64,000 bases of DNA, taken from the NCBI GenBank assembly GCA_022747635.1, contig JAKTNV010000003.1, forward strand, positions 26,551,830-26,615,829. The letters are read 5' to 3'. The translations under genes and the position numbers were made by a program. The stretch comes from Hetaerina americana. Lineage: Eukaryota; Arthropoda; Insecta; Odonata; Calopterygidae. Positions 33,892-46,541 of this stretch are shown here, in pieces (position 1 is the stretch's first letter; every line of letters starts with the position of its first letter). Below the pieces are notes generated by a model that was not told the DNA's origin, did not search any database, and saw only the letters and a list, made by a program, of their open reading frames with translations.

Positions 33892-36800
33892 CGAAAATTG
33901 TGTTGGTAACCATTTGTTTGTGCGGGGAAAATCGTAGATTCCAAATTCAAAGCAGTTTCTTGAAATTAAAAGAAATGTCAGTTATAAGAATAATAAAAGA
34001 ATTTCCCATTGACATTACCCATTAACGCTTAAAGAAACATGTGTCTCATCAACTATGATATCACTTTCAAAATTCCAAATAAAAAGTTCACAATTACCTT
34101 GGCAATACAATATATTGCCTTGACTCTGCAATATACATTAAACCTAACTTTATTTTAGAACCAAGAGCACAAAATGCTTAAAATGACTCTCCCACTGACC
34201 GATAACAATGCAGAAACTTTAGACCTCCACCTTGCTAATCCTTCACGGCTACCTATACCCATTTTACTCGAATGAGCGGTGCTTTTTTTCACTCCAATCC
34301 CCTTCGCTATACCATCATCCTCTCTTTCCAACCTTCCCTCCGGCAGCAACATCTCTCTCGCTAAACCCACCTCCCACCCCATTCTAAACTCCCCCAATAC
34401 ATCTTTCTCCCTCGCCGGTAGCGCCTGCTGGGAAAGTCCGGCGAGAAAATCGGATCAGGGAAGAAGACACATATTGTTTGCGGCAATAGCAGGAAAAAGT
34501 GAGCAGTGGGAGAGGCTGAACACGGGCGTGGGGAGCAGTAGTTGGGGGTTGTGTGTGCGCGCGTGTAGCAGACAAGGAAAGGGAGGCCGTGATAGCTGAC
34601 ACGAGGGCGGGAGGTGGACAACGGGAGGATGAATTGGGAGCGAGAGGAAGGGATAGGGAAGGCGAATGGCCTATTCGTTCTGGGAATTATGGTGGAGAGG
34701 TAGGGGGCGGGAGCGAGGGGCGGGGGAAAAGGACCAGCCCTGAGCAGGAAGATTTGGAGGGAATCCTCCAGCTATTCCAATATGCCTGCCTTTCGCGCGC
34801 TAGAGTCCGAAACGGTGACATCGCCCTTCCTTCACACCTCCCTTCCCCACACACATTTTTCCCTCTTTCATTCCGCTTTCGAAGTCGGATTACCCCACCC
34901 CTCACGCCCAGTTCTCATCCCACCCTCTATTTCTATCCCCCTCAACGGTTCCTTTCTTCCTCACTCCAAATGTCTCCAACTTCCACTCATAACCCCTCCT
35001 CCATATCCCTCCCACCGCTCTCCGCCAGTCCCCACTCGTCCAATTCCTCAATTCTTCCTCATCGCTCCCGCCCCAACCCCTTCTCACATTTGTCCTCTTC
35101 ATCTCCACACCCACACACCACAGCTCCCTCCCCCTGCCGCCCCCACCATCCTCACTACCCTTATTCGCTCTGCCCCCGCTCGTCTCTGTATTCCTGTATT
35201 CGCGTGTGAGAACAAGAGATGTGAGATGGAAGAAGGGCAGAAGCAAATCCTGTTGGAATCTGTAAAATAAATATTTTTTAGCTTTCCGCTTCCCCGGCTC
35301 ACATCCACCCCCGATGGTCTCTCTTCCTCCTCCACACCCCCTCAGCTCCCGTCCTTTCCCGACCTCCCCGCCGCACAATTTCCACGCCCCTCCCAATCCT
35401 TGCTACTCCCCCCCCCTAACCCTCTCGCCCTTCGTCCCCATTTCAGATTTCAGGATTTTTTTTATCATCCAGCTCGAAAAATGTTGACTGAATAGCGTTT
35501 CCATGTCGCGAATCCTCCGCCTCCCACCTACTACCACTACCACTACCGCTGCTACTCCTACCACGGCTGCGACCCTGCTTCAGCCGATGCGACGTACGCC
35601 AAGCAGGCACGACGAGGAGGGGCTTGAGCGGCGGGGGGAGAGAAGGAGTCAAATGGGGGGCGAAGGAGGGTACAAAAGGAGGGAGGGGGAGGAGAGGCAG
35701 ACATGCGAAATTCGAATTCGTAGGATGACATGACGTGTTCTATTTATTTTTCCCGGTATTCTCGGGGATCAAATCGTATCAAACCCCCCCCCCCCATCCT
35801 CCTCCACTATCCAGTTTCTCCCTCGTCCCTCTCTTGCTCTTCCTCTTGTGCATCCCGCCGTCCGTTTTCACCATCTCTCGCCACTCCACCCATTCCCGTT
35901 CCCAACCCATCCCCTCTCTTTCCTTTTCGTCACGGTGTAAAGGTTTGAGCTTTTTGGATGATTATTGCTGCTGCGAACAAAAGAGGAAATTCGCTCCGTG
36001 TCGGCTTTTATTACGTCATCCCATGACGGCTCTGCTGTCATGAGAAAAATGTGTTCGAAAAGCGACGCGTTTTTTTTAAATTAAGGACGCTTTTTCGTTT
36101 TAAAATCGTTAAGACGGAATGGAAAGAGAGGGAGTGAGAAATTTTTCGACCAATGCACATTTCTGCGGATTTGGTGTTTATGCTATGATAAATCTATTCG
36201 GCGGATGAGTCAACACGTCCCCAGATTTCAATTAAAAATATATACAAGACTGATTTTTGTCAAAAATTCGTTCCCGTTCATACTTTCACGGAAGACGAGT
36301 GATTCTGATCACTGGTATGCTTGCAATCTGCTGTAATACTGATGAAATTGCCTAACCTTCGCCAATGAATGAGTTTCATTGTTTTTACCGGTAACTGCAC
36401 GGTTTATTCAAACCAATCCATGTTTGTCAGTGATATTGGCATTTAGTAAGTTATTACGTAAACTTTAAGAGCTCTACCCTTATTGGAATCATAGACGCTA
36501 ATAAAAGTTCGCCCATAAGAAATTAACTCAATGCGTATTTTTTAACTTATTTGTTTCCACGCATTGATTTTGTTGTTAAAATTCCACTATTATGGTTAAA
36601 ATAAAAAAATTATATCACTTTTAATTTCATTATGATTAAAAATACAATATTATTTCATCTCCAAAACATAATATAAACTACAAATTTGTGCACCCAACAT
36701 ATAATTTTAGAAACCAGACGTTGCCTAGTATAGATGCTAAATAGTGTTAACTGCATGACATTGATTCCACAAGAAATGGGTGATGTCTCAATAAAATTTG

Positions 36801-38280
36801 CACCTGCAATTTATTTGTGATCTCAAAAAAAGAGGGATTGTAAATTACGGCAACAAAAAATTAAACATTTAACATTCAAGGCAATAATTATCTTAAAAGA
36901 GTAAAAAAAACAACTTTTTTGGCTTTCATTAACAAATATGTCAATGATTAGCGACATACAGATGTCCCACGTGCGGAGGACGTTCAACAACTTAAGTAAA
37001 CGAAATGAATACACGAAAATTTTGCCGTGAGCGTGCTCTGACAAATGATATTGTGTCACCTGCACAAGATTTTCGGCAGCACTTAACCGAATGCCTCGGC
37101 CCCGGTATAGGACATTTCGAGTGCCATTTCCGCGAAGGTACAAAGTGTGTTGAAGTACAAAGCCCCACATGCCGTATCCTACCCTCAGACTCCCTTTTCT
37201 CCGCCATGATTGCAAAATGGGAATCTCATTTCATGCTGTAAAAGAGAAGTCAAACGTAAGCCAAGACAGCTGGGGGGACATGTGAATTGGTTCTGGTTCA
37301 GACAGAGAGGAAGGACCTTTGACTCCACGAAAGACTCAATGCAGCAGGGCATTCTAGTTAAATCACAATGGAGTGACTTTTGCCCCACCGGAACGAAAGC
37401 TTTCTTCCCATTTTTTCCAGGTTGGTATTGAAGCTGACATTTGAAGGCGGCCAATTGTGATCGTGGACACTTAGGGCCATTGCCAGGTCATTCCTGGAGA
37501 GAGATGGTGTGAGGCACTTTCTTTGCCTAGACGACTCACTTCTCCATAACATTTATGTGTTTACCCATTCCGGAGTAGACCACCCACTACAACTTGGCAC
37601 ATGGAGACTGATGGGCAACGCTAACGGATTGCGGTGAGGTCTCGATTTGAGAGAAGACAATACGATCTCACTGACGACTGTCGTTGTATAGGTATGCGCG
37701 TAGAGAGAAAGTTTGCTCGGGAAAGAAGAAGAAAGCGAAAAAACCACGAAATATTCCGTACGGTTTACAAAATAATTTCTTGTAGTATATATGAGGTGAA
37801 TTACTTTTCTTTGTTTAACCAAGTCACTGAGAGACTGCTATGATCAATGATTGCTAAATATATTTTGCAAGTCTTTTTATACGGCATTTCACATTAACAG
37901 TCGTCTGATAAAATTTCTGACCTTGTCTCCGAAGGCGAAGACCCATTTGCTTTTCTACAAGCAAAAAATATTTTTCCGTGGTAATGATAGTAATGGAGTT
38001 TCCGTCACACCTATGTAGTAGGAAACCACTTCAAATAACCATGCGTCTTACGTGAAATTTTAACTAACTTCTACCCTATGAATAAGGAATTAATGAGTCC
38101 TATCACTTCTTTTCCCCCTCTTACTAGATGACATTCCTAAATTAACTAGCTGTTCCTCAAGGGTAATCATAACACCAGGAGTCGATTACTTCCCGCAATT
38201 ATTATACCGAATAATTAGTCCGAGCTCCGAATATGATATTCAATTTTTAATTTTTTAATAAATTTTATGAATCAATCACA

Positions 38281-38356
38281 GAGTGCGAGTGCATACAGTG
38301 AATGATGACATGTTATTGAAAATGAGACATAACATGGTTTTACGATGATCACCGCA
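38281..38356 (+). repeat. Short direct duplication, copy 1
   Basis: Begins GAGTGCGAGTGCATACAGTG and continues to a GATCACCGCAAA end. It is about 80% identical by eye to 39,363-39,440, 1.08 kb to the right. Confidence 0.7.
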
Positions 38357-39362
38357 AATTTTGAATTGATGTAATAACAAATCTTATTTTCTCATATTTA
38401 TAGGTTTTTCATGCAGGCTCTAAAGATCTAATCTCCTATTTCCGCAGACGAATAAGGACATTTTTCGAAAGCACCAATACTAACTAACACCTACAAGTAT
38501 AGTATAACCACTAGTGCCTACATCATTACAATTACAAGTGAATTCTGCAATGCGTGTGTTTTGGAATATGCCCCCCTGTCATACGTCGTCTCTCTTGACC
38601 CCCATCCCAATGCACTTGCTCTTCACAAGGACTCACGTGAGAGTGTGCGACCGCAATTCGACATTCACAATGAGTCAGCGTACTGGTACAATTATATGAA
38701 GCGCATTTATTATTCTGAGAAGATAAGAATAAGTGCCCAAAGGCCTTCCTCTGTTCAAAAGCTTGCAAAAACGGGAAGCAGGAGTGGTAATGAGGTAATT
38801 AATACGTAAAAACCTTATCAAAAAGAAATAGTACAATAAATCAAATGAAACAGATATCGCGAAAAGTTTAACAAGTTGGAAATATTAGAAAAATTGTGTC
38901 AACATCAATAGCAAAAAGCAATAACAGGAAGAAGACATAAGAGGAAAGTATACGCGCTCATCAGAGAGCAAACTCTTCGACGTGCTATGTAACCTACTCA
39001 TTCACAACGGGATCTATGCATTGCATTCACAAACCAGGCCATCTATTTCGATAAAATTCTTGGTGCCATACACGGGTGAAAGCGCCAGTCGCAATGCTAA
39101 GCCAAAATTGAGACCACAACCTCGAGAGAAAACATTCACCAATAACATAACAAATAATACGCACCCAGAAAATGACATAGTTTTGTAGGCCATATGTGTA
39201 CCTACTCGTAGATGCCTAAAAGCAGTATGCAGGCAGTGTTATTCAGCGCTAAAGGAACCGTATGCAATGGAGGGGTAAACAATGAGATAAATACAGGTCA
39301 TGTGCTCAAAAAGGAAGAGGAAAAACTAAAAACACGAACTTAAGGTTATTTCATACAACACT

Positions 39363-39440
39363 GAGTGCGAGTGCACACAATGAATGATGACCTGCTAGTG
39401 AAAATGTGCCTAGACATGGTTTTATGATCATCACCGCAAA
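39363..39440 (+). repeat. Short direct duplication, copy 2
   Basis: Begins GAGTGCGAGTGCACACAATG and ends ATCATCACCGCAAA, matching copy 1 at 38,281 with scattered substitutions. Neither copy has a coding frame. An old local duplication or two members of a dispersed family. Confidence 0.7.
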
Positions 39441-42239
39441 AAATCTCTTTTTTATTAATTTTCGCATACTATTTCTGGAAGTTATCCCAAAATTATTGCA
39501 ATTATTGACCCAGAAACATGGAAAATGAAATAAATATCGTTTCAACTTGCTTCAAATTGAAAAATGCATGATTTGAATGTTTATCTTTATTTATCTGGGA
39601 GCAATGCCGGTGTTTCTCAAATTTCCGAGAGGCGCTCAGGCAAGCGGTTGCACTCGGTAGGATTAGCTTATTGAGCGACACAGAAGCCACAAGCACCCAA
39701 AGGTCCAAAAAAGAAGGGATTTGTGCTTGATGAAAAGGAGGCATCAAATCTCATAAAATAGCTTTGATTTCATCTTAGGACAGATGACAGTGAGTACCTA
39801 AGAATGTTAGCAAGAGGGAGTTAACTTTTCCATTTGATAAAAGACCAGGAAAAGGTGATCGTTTAGCCACATATTTTATAAGAAAGTTCAAAATTTCATT
39901 TTCATATGTACCAATGAATTGATGAGGTGTAGGAAATATACAATCATGATATTTAAATTGTAGGTATAGGTCGTATTGAAAACATAAAAATGGTTAAGAA
40001 TTCAACATCGCCATGTAGAAAACTTTTTAATCCAATTGGCAGTCATGTCAAGTTCCTTATTTTAATTAAGTTTTTAGCAATGATCGTCATAGAAGTACAC
40101 TATTTTTTAAGCTCAATATAAAAGGTGTTCAAGTAAATTAATACAGATAGGTAGATCGATTAAGGATTGAGATTTGGATACTTTACTCATGTAATTTTGA
40201 AGGATTCCTAGAAGTGTTCACTATATCAACAAGCGTTTTGTACGCCAAGTAAGGTTATATCATGGATTATTAAGATATGGCAACAAATAATCTTAAAATG
40301 AATGTATTTGAATCGACAAACATCTGCAACTTTGGTTTACATAAAAAAATGAAAGAAAATTCATGGAAGTACGAAACTGAGGTGATAATCAAGGAATCAA
40401 TGAATTAAGGATACGAAAACTTTCATAAAAAAAGAAGTGGTGGATATTATGGAGGAAGAAGAGTGAGTGAGGTTGCAAAACGGTAACCTTGCAGGAAGAA
40501 TACGTCAAGTCTTCATCTCATCCGAAAAATATATCTCTTCTCATACGCTCCCCTCCCATTCTCACACACACATTTCATTTACATCCTAACCTTTATGAGC
40601 GTGTGTTTGTGCGCTCGCTAAAAAAGCCCCGAAAGGAAAGAGACTCGTGCTTGTGATGTATGGTCGAGGGTAGAAGACCCCCGGGGGGAAGGGAACCTCC
40701 CTCCTCGCCCCCTCCTTACTCCAAAGGAGAAGGGGACGAGGTATGAGGAGGGACGGGTGGGCGTTGGAATGCAAGGAGGGAAAAGGTTGGGTGTGGGTGA
40801 AGGGGGTAGCACTGCGGGAGGAGAGAATGAAGGGGGTAGTGGAGAGGGTGGGAGTGGAGAGGATGGGAGCGGGAGCGAGAGTTAAGAGAGGAGGGAATAA
40901 CGTCTTCAACTCTCTCTCGCACTTCCGTCGAGAACGCCCACGAGGAGGTCGAACGGACGCTCGCCCTGGTCGGGAGAGGGTGCGTTGGAGAGAGAGAGCG
41001 TTTGGGGGCAGGGATGAAAGAGGAGGAAGAAAGGTACGCGAGGAAGGAGAGAAGAAAAGGGACGTTTTGAGGAGGGGACGAGGAGCGGAGGTGGATAGAT
41101 ACGGGAGCACGAGGGAATGAGTTCGCCGCGGAAGGAGAGCGAGCTTCAAACCACCCCCGCCGCGGCGCTCGGGAAATCGCAAGGAGCAAGCAGGGAGGTC
41201 ACCCCGCCGACGTGTTGATTTATATTCCCACTGAAATGCATAAAATACTCGTCATCGCTGAAAATTTCATATATATTTTTCGGTCGGAAAGATTAATGTT
41301 AAAAATTATTTACGCAAGGAAATCGAAAATGTGGACGCAGGACAATCATGATTTAATGGTATCTAAAGAATAGACTGATACACTTGCTTTAACATTTTAC
41401 TTTGCGTTAAAAATTCTAATTTATGGCAACTTACCTCCTGAAGTTGAAATTCGTTCTTAACTGGACATTTATCGTTTTCTATACTATGTATTTATATAGT
41501 AAACCAATACTTATCGGCTGTAGCCGAAACGTTTTGATTATATCGCACCCAAATGCCAATATAACAGGAGTCGTAATAAAAATCTAAACTCTCCATGTCT
41601 GTTGCTCACTTCTATCATCCTAATCTACAAGTAGGAAAGTTGTATGAATATTTTACTGAAGTCAAACATTTCATAATGGTGCATAAAAGATAACGATGAA
41701 TTTCGGTTTTGTCAAGACTTTTTAATGCCACTTAGGTGCTATAATTTATATATAGATTTATACATAAGTTTACGTAAAATTATTTTATAGACGATGGTAA
41801 AATCTTCAATTTTTATGAAAATAATTTCTCTGAAATAAACAGTAGCAGTTCCTCATGCCTCAACTTCTTTTGAATTTAAAATTTACCTACCTGCTACGTG
41901 GCTCTCAAGACTTTGCGCGGATTCGTTGTAATGAAATGGTGTCGTTTATTTTAAGGAAAATCCTTTGCTTCAATTTTCCTTCTTCACGTTCTGAACTAAA
42001 TATAATTAAGTACAGAAATCACTCATTCACATGAAAGTATCTATGCTGAGCCTCATCATAAGTTACGGCGGGGTAATTAAGGAAAAAAATCACATACAAA
42101 TTTCTCAACAATAGCAGAGAAAAACATAGAGAACTTCATCCAGATTGCATGCAAAAAATAAATAAGTACACTGCAAAGAGGAGAGATTGTAGGACAATTT
42201 TTGCAATAATGTTTTCAAAATTATAATTCATGCTCAAGG

Positions 42240-42436
42240 CGGCCCTTTCGCTTCGCGAACTGTACACACCGGAGGGCGGGAGAATACTAGCTGCTATCTA
42301 TCTTTCCCTCTCGCGGAGCTTGTCCCGCATGGACTGCGTTGGTGTTGGTTGGACGACGGAGCAATATTGCGCGTGTAGCCACTGGTGAAGCGTGGGCGCT
42401 TGACGAGAGATAGCACATGCTATCCGCTAACGCAGG
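42240..42436 (+). promoter_or_regulatory. CpG-rich patch ending in a consensus splice donor
   Basis: CpG-dense DNA in an AT-rich setting, ending CGCAG then GTGAGA at 42,437. It could be a non-coding first exon with its promoter. The only ATG (CGCATGGACTGCG) opens 19 codons. A (GA)n run follows at 42,470-42,484. Confidence 0.2.
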
Positions 42437-43709
42437 TGAGAAGGTGGCGGATCACAGAATGAATAAAGAGAGAGAGAGAGAGAGGACAGAGTTACAGCGG
42501 CGACACAAAACGGTTGTATTGCAGCACTCCATAGAGCAAAGGTGTGTATGTATGCGAGTGTTGGCGTGCGTGCACCTACGGTGAGTAGTGCGTGTTTTCG
42601 TGCGTCGATTCAAGCGTACAAGCGTCCGTACATGCGTAGGCACATCTATTCCAGACCTAACCTAACCCCACTCGTCCCATTACAACGTCGCTACCCTACC
42701 CTATCCCAACTCTGCGGGTCGCTCCCCGAGCACTTTTCATTAAATCTGAGTCCAGTGTACAGGAGATATATAGTAATAGTTATCAGGTAGGTCACGTTGC
42801 AGCACACGAGGGAAAAAATAGAGTGCGTGCTAGCGTCAGCATCGTATTCATCTGCCATTATTGTAAAGACGACTTTTGAGAATTTTCTCACGAATTGTTA
42901 TTTTTAAGATCTTAAATGTTGGAATGAAAACAGTTTATCTCCTTTCCTAAAATCATTTTACTGGTCAATTTTGCTTTATAGGAATTTAGTTGGATTTTTC
43001 AAATTTATTTGCATTTTAATTGTACCCTCTATGAAATTCACAGACAATAAATGCAGTATGGAGTGAAACCAGTGCAACCTGAGATCAACAGTGATACCTG
43101 AGAGTCCATAACGCACACTGCACATAAATGTTAAGCTAGGAACTAATATAGATGTCAATGTTTCAATCGACGAAAGTAGCTGGGCCTACAACCCTTCATA
43201 AAATAATACCTCAAATCAAGGACGCTAACGTACATTAGAAATCCAATTCTTCTGTCGAAGGGACTTAATTTTATATAAAATACGAAGTCAAAACGTCCAA
43301 TATATATATAATATAATGTTACAGCGGGAAAATACATCAATCACATTATTCGCTCATATTCATTGAAAAAATTTTAGCTCGTATATTCGAGCCCCTTTGA
43401 ATGTATTGTTTGATGGCTTTATCTTCTTATGTGCTTATAGACTGAAAAATAATTCTAGCATAGTGATTCCTGAGTAGGAGCGAATTGCAAAGCATGACTT
43501 TAAGAGAAGTACCTATTATTACTGAGTTATATTGCGCGAGTTATATATATATACTTTGTTTTCTCTTTCCGCTCTTTTATCTAGCTAGCTCGGATCAAGA
43601 ATCTCTATATGTAGACGATCCTACAAAATACGGAAACTCTAGTAAATTATTTTAGGGATTTCATCGTCTTATATTTTCATTGAAAGCTTTTTAATAACTC
43701 CTCTGCAAG

Positions 43710-44416
43710 CCCTTGACGCTGGATTACAACGTAGATATAGTTTGCTCCGTTTCATTAATTTTTCATGGATCCTCCAGCTTTCACACATCGGGTGTGATAG
43801 CTGGACGAGGCTGCTTCCGATACGTACCTCCCAAAATAGGTAATGTGAGTGGGCACAATTGTCCTCAGGAATTTTCCACCATTAATAAAATAAGCACCGT
43901 ACCTAACTGGATGAATGTTTGCTTTAGTAAATTATATTATCCTTCTATCAAAAAAAGCATAAGCTGTTTTAAAGGCTTAATGATAATAGATAGGAGTTCC
44001 ATAAAAATTATGACATTATAGTATTATGGTTATTAGTTTAAGTTGTGAAATATCCTCAATTAATGCAATCCTGCCAAGTGTTTTACAAATATCAACTATA
44101 CATATAAGGATATCGAGGATATATACTCCTCTAAAAGTTTGCGCTTGTAAGACACAACAAAGGCTCAACATTCAATCAAGCATTTCCATTCTCAATCATT
44201 TGAAAAATTATTGTATCCCTCAGAGATCCAAAACTACAAACAGCCTAACGATCGATGGTTTGAAACAATCTTATGCTCTTATTCCATAAAGCTTTACAGT
44301 AAATAAATGAATTCTTTTTCCTCCAGATTGTTGTGTATGACAAAATACGTTACCCCATAAAGACATATTACATGATTCACCCAAGAAACGAAGCTGTTGG
44401 AAAATGCTTTAAATGA
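43710..44416 (+). CDS. Candidate two-exon 3' end of an unidentified gene
   Basis: Exon 43,710-43,844 (45 codons) starts after CTCCTCTGCAAG and ends at a consensus donor GTGAGT. Its only sustained frame reads LTLDYNVDIVCSVSLIFHG, and later CFRYVPPKIGN. The intron 43,845-44,326 ends in a strong acceptor, TTCTTTTTCCTCCAG. The second exon, 44,327-44,416, reads IVVYDKIRYPIKTYYMIHPR, nine more residues, then TGA. Both splice junctions fall between codons, so the frames join without adjustment, and AATAAA lies 225 bases beyond the stop. I do not recognise the protein. The first acceptor is AAG not CAG, and both frames are short, so chance cannot be excluded. Confidence 0.3.
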
Positions 44417-44640
44417 TGTGTCCACATATTCCACTGGTGCTACCATCAAACTCACTATCTTGGCTTTTTATTATCGGCTACTCCAAGAAAAGACCGGAGA
44501 AATTTTAAACTTCTTTTCCCCAATAGTTGTAACAATATCCAAGAGTAAACGAGTTTATGAACCTGTGATAATAGAAGTTACTACATTTGAAAACAGTCAA
44601 TCATTCGTAGGCTTTGAAGTTTATAAAGATTTTTACGCCA

Positions 44641-44646
44641 AATAAA
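44641..44646 (+). terminator. Poly(A) signal for the 43,710-44,416 model
   Basis: AATAAA, 225 bases after the proposed TGA. In AT-rich DNA such hexamers are common, so it supports the gene model only weakly. Confidence 0.25.
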
Positions 44647-46388
44647 AGGTCACTATTAGTTCAAGAATTTACAGAAATGTGTTATTTGACCAAGTCCTTT
44701 CGCCCAATTTACTTCATTCAGAATTTTTCAACCTTAAGGTCTTGCCTCTTTTATCGCCCGCACGGATAAAAACTCGTGAAGTCAAGTTTCCCACTCATCT
44801 CTGCTCTTGAAGGGAAGAGGAAAATTTCGAACGAGCCCCATTCAGAGGTCGGGCGAAAAAGAGCGAGCGAGTGCCAACGGGGGGTAGGGGGAGGGAGGGA
44901 CGGTGGGGGGTCAGAAGAGGGGCGCTGGACCACCACCTCGAGAGGTCCTCGTGGGAGGCCGCGGCGGCGTCCGAGGGGTGAGGAAACGAGAGGGAAAAGT
45001 TGGAAGGATTAGAAAAGCAAGGAGAGCCCATCCATAGGAGACTTTTTCTCACCCGATTTCCGTCTCGATTCTTCCGTCCATTTTTTTTCTCCCTCTCAAA
45101 ACCGTACGGCCGTGGTTGCGTGAACCCGGGATAGCGTAAGAAAAATAAAATGGGAAATGTAGTGGCTCGGCGGGGAAGGACGCGAGTTTTGAGAATTTCA
45201 CCGGCTTTGGTAACTCACCGGAGACAGCCTCCATATAGACGCCTGCAGCTGCCACTTGGTTCGCCCTAACTATTCCTTCCAAGCCGCACCTTTGTGCTTG
45301 GGTGTTTGTGTGGGTGACACTGTTTGTGACACTATTTATTCTGTCCTTGGTCCCTTCCCATCGTCCCAAATACACTCGTTTCATCCTCCATCCTTCCTTG
45401 TTCCTCCCCCGAGGCTTCTCCACATTGTGGCCCATTGGTCCCGGGGAGAAAGACGCTGGTTAGGTCAAATGAATGGTTTTAAGACCACGTGGTGCCCTTT
45501 TTTCTGAAGGAATGATAATACAAGTTGACCCAACTTTTCAGTCCGGGGTTGAGTGGTAGTCTTAATCTATCGCCTCTTTTTCCCCGTTTTCCATCCTTTT
45601 CCTTGCGTTCCTTTTCTCCTGCGTCCCTCCTTTCACCTCCCTCCACCCACACTGGGAAAATGTTTTAATCTTATTATTTCCTTTTCCTGCTTGCCTCTTG
45701 AGGTGCTCCTTGCATTCTTATTTTTGTTGTACCAATCCACGCGTTTCTGACTGTGAAGAAACGAGCGATATAAATAGGAAGAGTCACGGAAAATTTAAGC
45801 TCTTAGCCGTAACGTAAATAGATAACTCCGATTATTCGACAAGGTAAAAATCATGTGTGCAATGAGTATTTTGGTTTATGATCATAGCTTATGCCCTCAT
45901 TAGCGTGTCAAAGTGGAAGAGCTCGTATTCGAGCTCATTGTATTGTTCATTAGATTCAAAGGAAGAACTCGCATTCACATCCCACAGCAAAATAATGGAA
46001 ATAATTGAACTTTATTTTTTTGAGCATCAGTTTAATCGTGTCCATCAGTGAACTTTAGTTTGGACAAAACAAATATAATTTTCACTCAATTTAAAGGCTA
46101 TCTAAAACAACCGCACCTCTCCATAAAATAATAAAATTCAGCTAATAAACTGAGGTGCGATATTACAACTACAAGGATTCGGTGTTTTCATGAGCCATTT
46201 TGGATCTCAGCCTTCAGATTAATATTGTGTCGATATACTTATTACCATATAGTCGAAATAATAATTAAGAATATTTTAAATTTAACCGAAGCCTATCAAC
46301 TAGGTACATGTATGTTTTCGTTCCATTCACATGCACTACATATAACTTATATTCATTCTGAGACACGCTGAAAATAGATCAATGGCAT
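44647..46388. other. Gene-free stretch with purine and pyrimidine blocks
   Basis: A purine block at about 44,800-45,030 is followed by a pyrimidine-rich block at about 45,340-45,660. Open frames there are low complexity. The rest is AT-rich with nothing recognised. Confidence 0.45.
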
Positions 46389-46394
46389 TTTATT
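46389..46394 (-). terminator. Poly(A) signal for the minus-strand gene model
   Basis: AATAAA on the minus strand about 150 bases downstream of the proposed stop at 46,542-46,544, a normal distance for a short 3' UTR. Confidence 0.3.
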
Positions 46395-46541
46395 GTTTAT
46401 AACAGGTAGTAAAATATTTACAAATTTTGATTCATACCAGGACAAAATAACATAGAAATGGAGCTAACAGACATTTTGTTCCTCCTAACTCTGGCAGAAG
46501 CTACACTGGACAGAATTTTTCCCGAACTCTTCTGTTGAGCT

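Larger units (their letters stand above)
33892..43709. other. Gene-free stretch with strong purine/pyrimidine domains
   Basis: From 34,260 to 35,935 the + strand alternates: pyrimidine (34,260-34,420), purine (34,430-34,760), pyrimidine (34,790-35,440), purine (35,620-35,700), pyrimidine (35,780-35,935). Another purine block is at 40,510-41,190. A region of mixed composition at 36,990-37,560 has overlapping open frames on both strands and two splice-like sites but no recognisable protein. A short duplicated sequence is listed separately. No gene is supported. Confidence 0.4.

Noticed and set aside
34553..35396. Overlapping open frames of 160-218 codons on both strands
   Set aside because: They lie in purine/pyrimidine blocks where stop codons are depleted by composition; products are Ser/Pro/His or Gly/Arg/Glu low complexity.
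40586..41189. 198-codon minus-strand open frame
   Set aside because: Compositional artefact of a purine block; another frame of similar length overlaps it on the same strand.
42655..42672. CCTAACCTAACCCC, resembling arthropod telomeric CCTAA repeats
   Set aside because: Only two units; expected by chance in a window of this size.
44397..44645. 82-codon + strand open frame overlapping the proposed exon end
   Set aside because: A different frame from the exon that follows the strong acceptor; no splice site or motif of its own.
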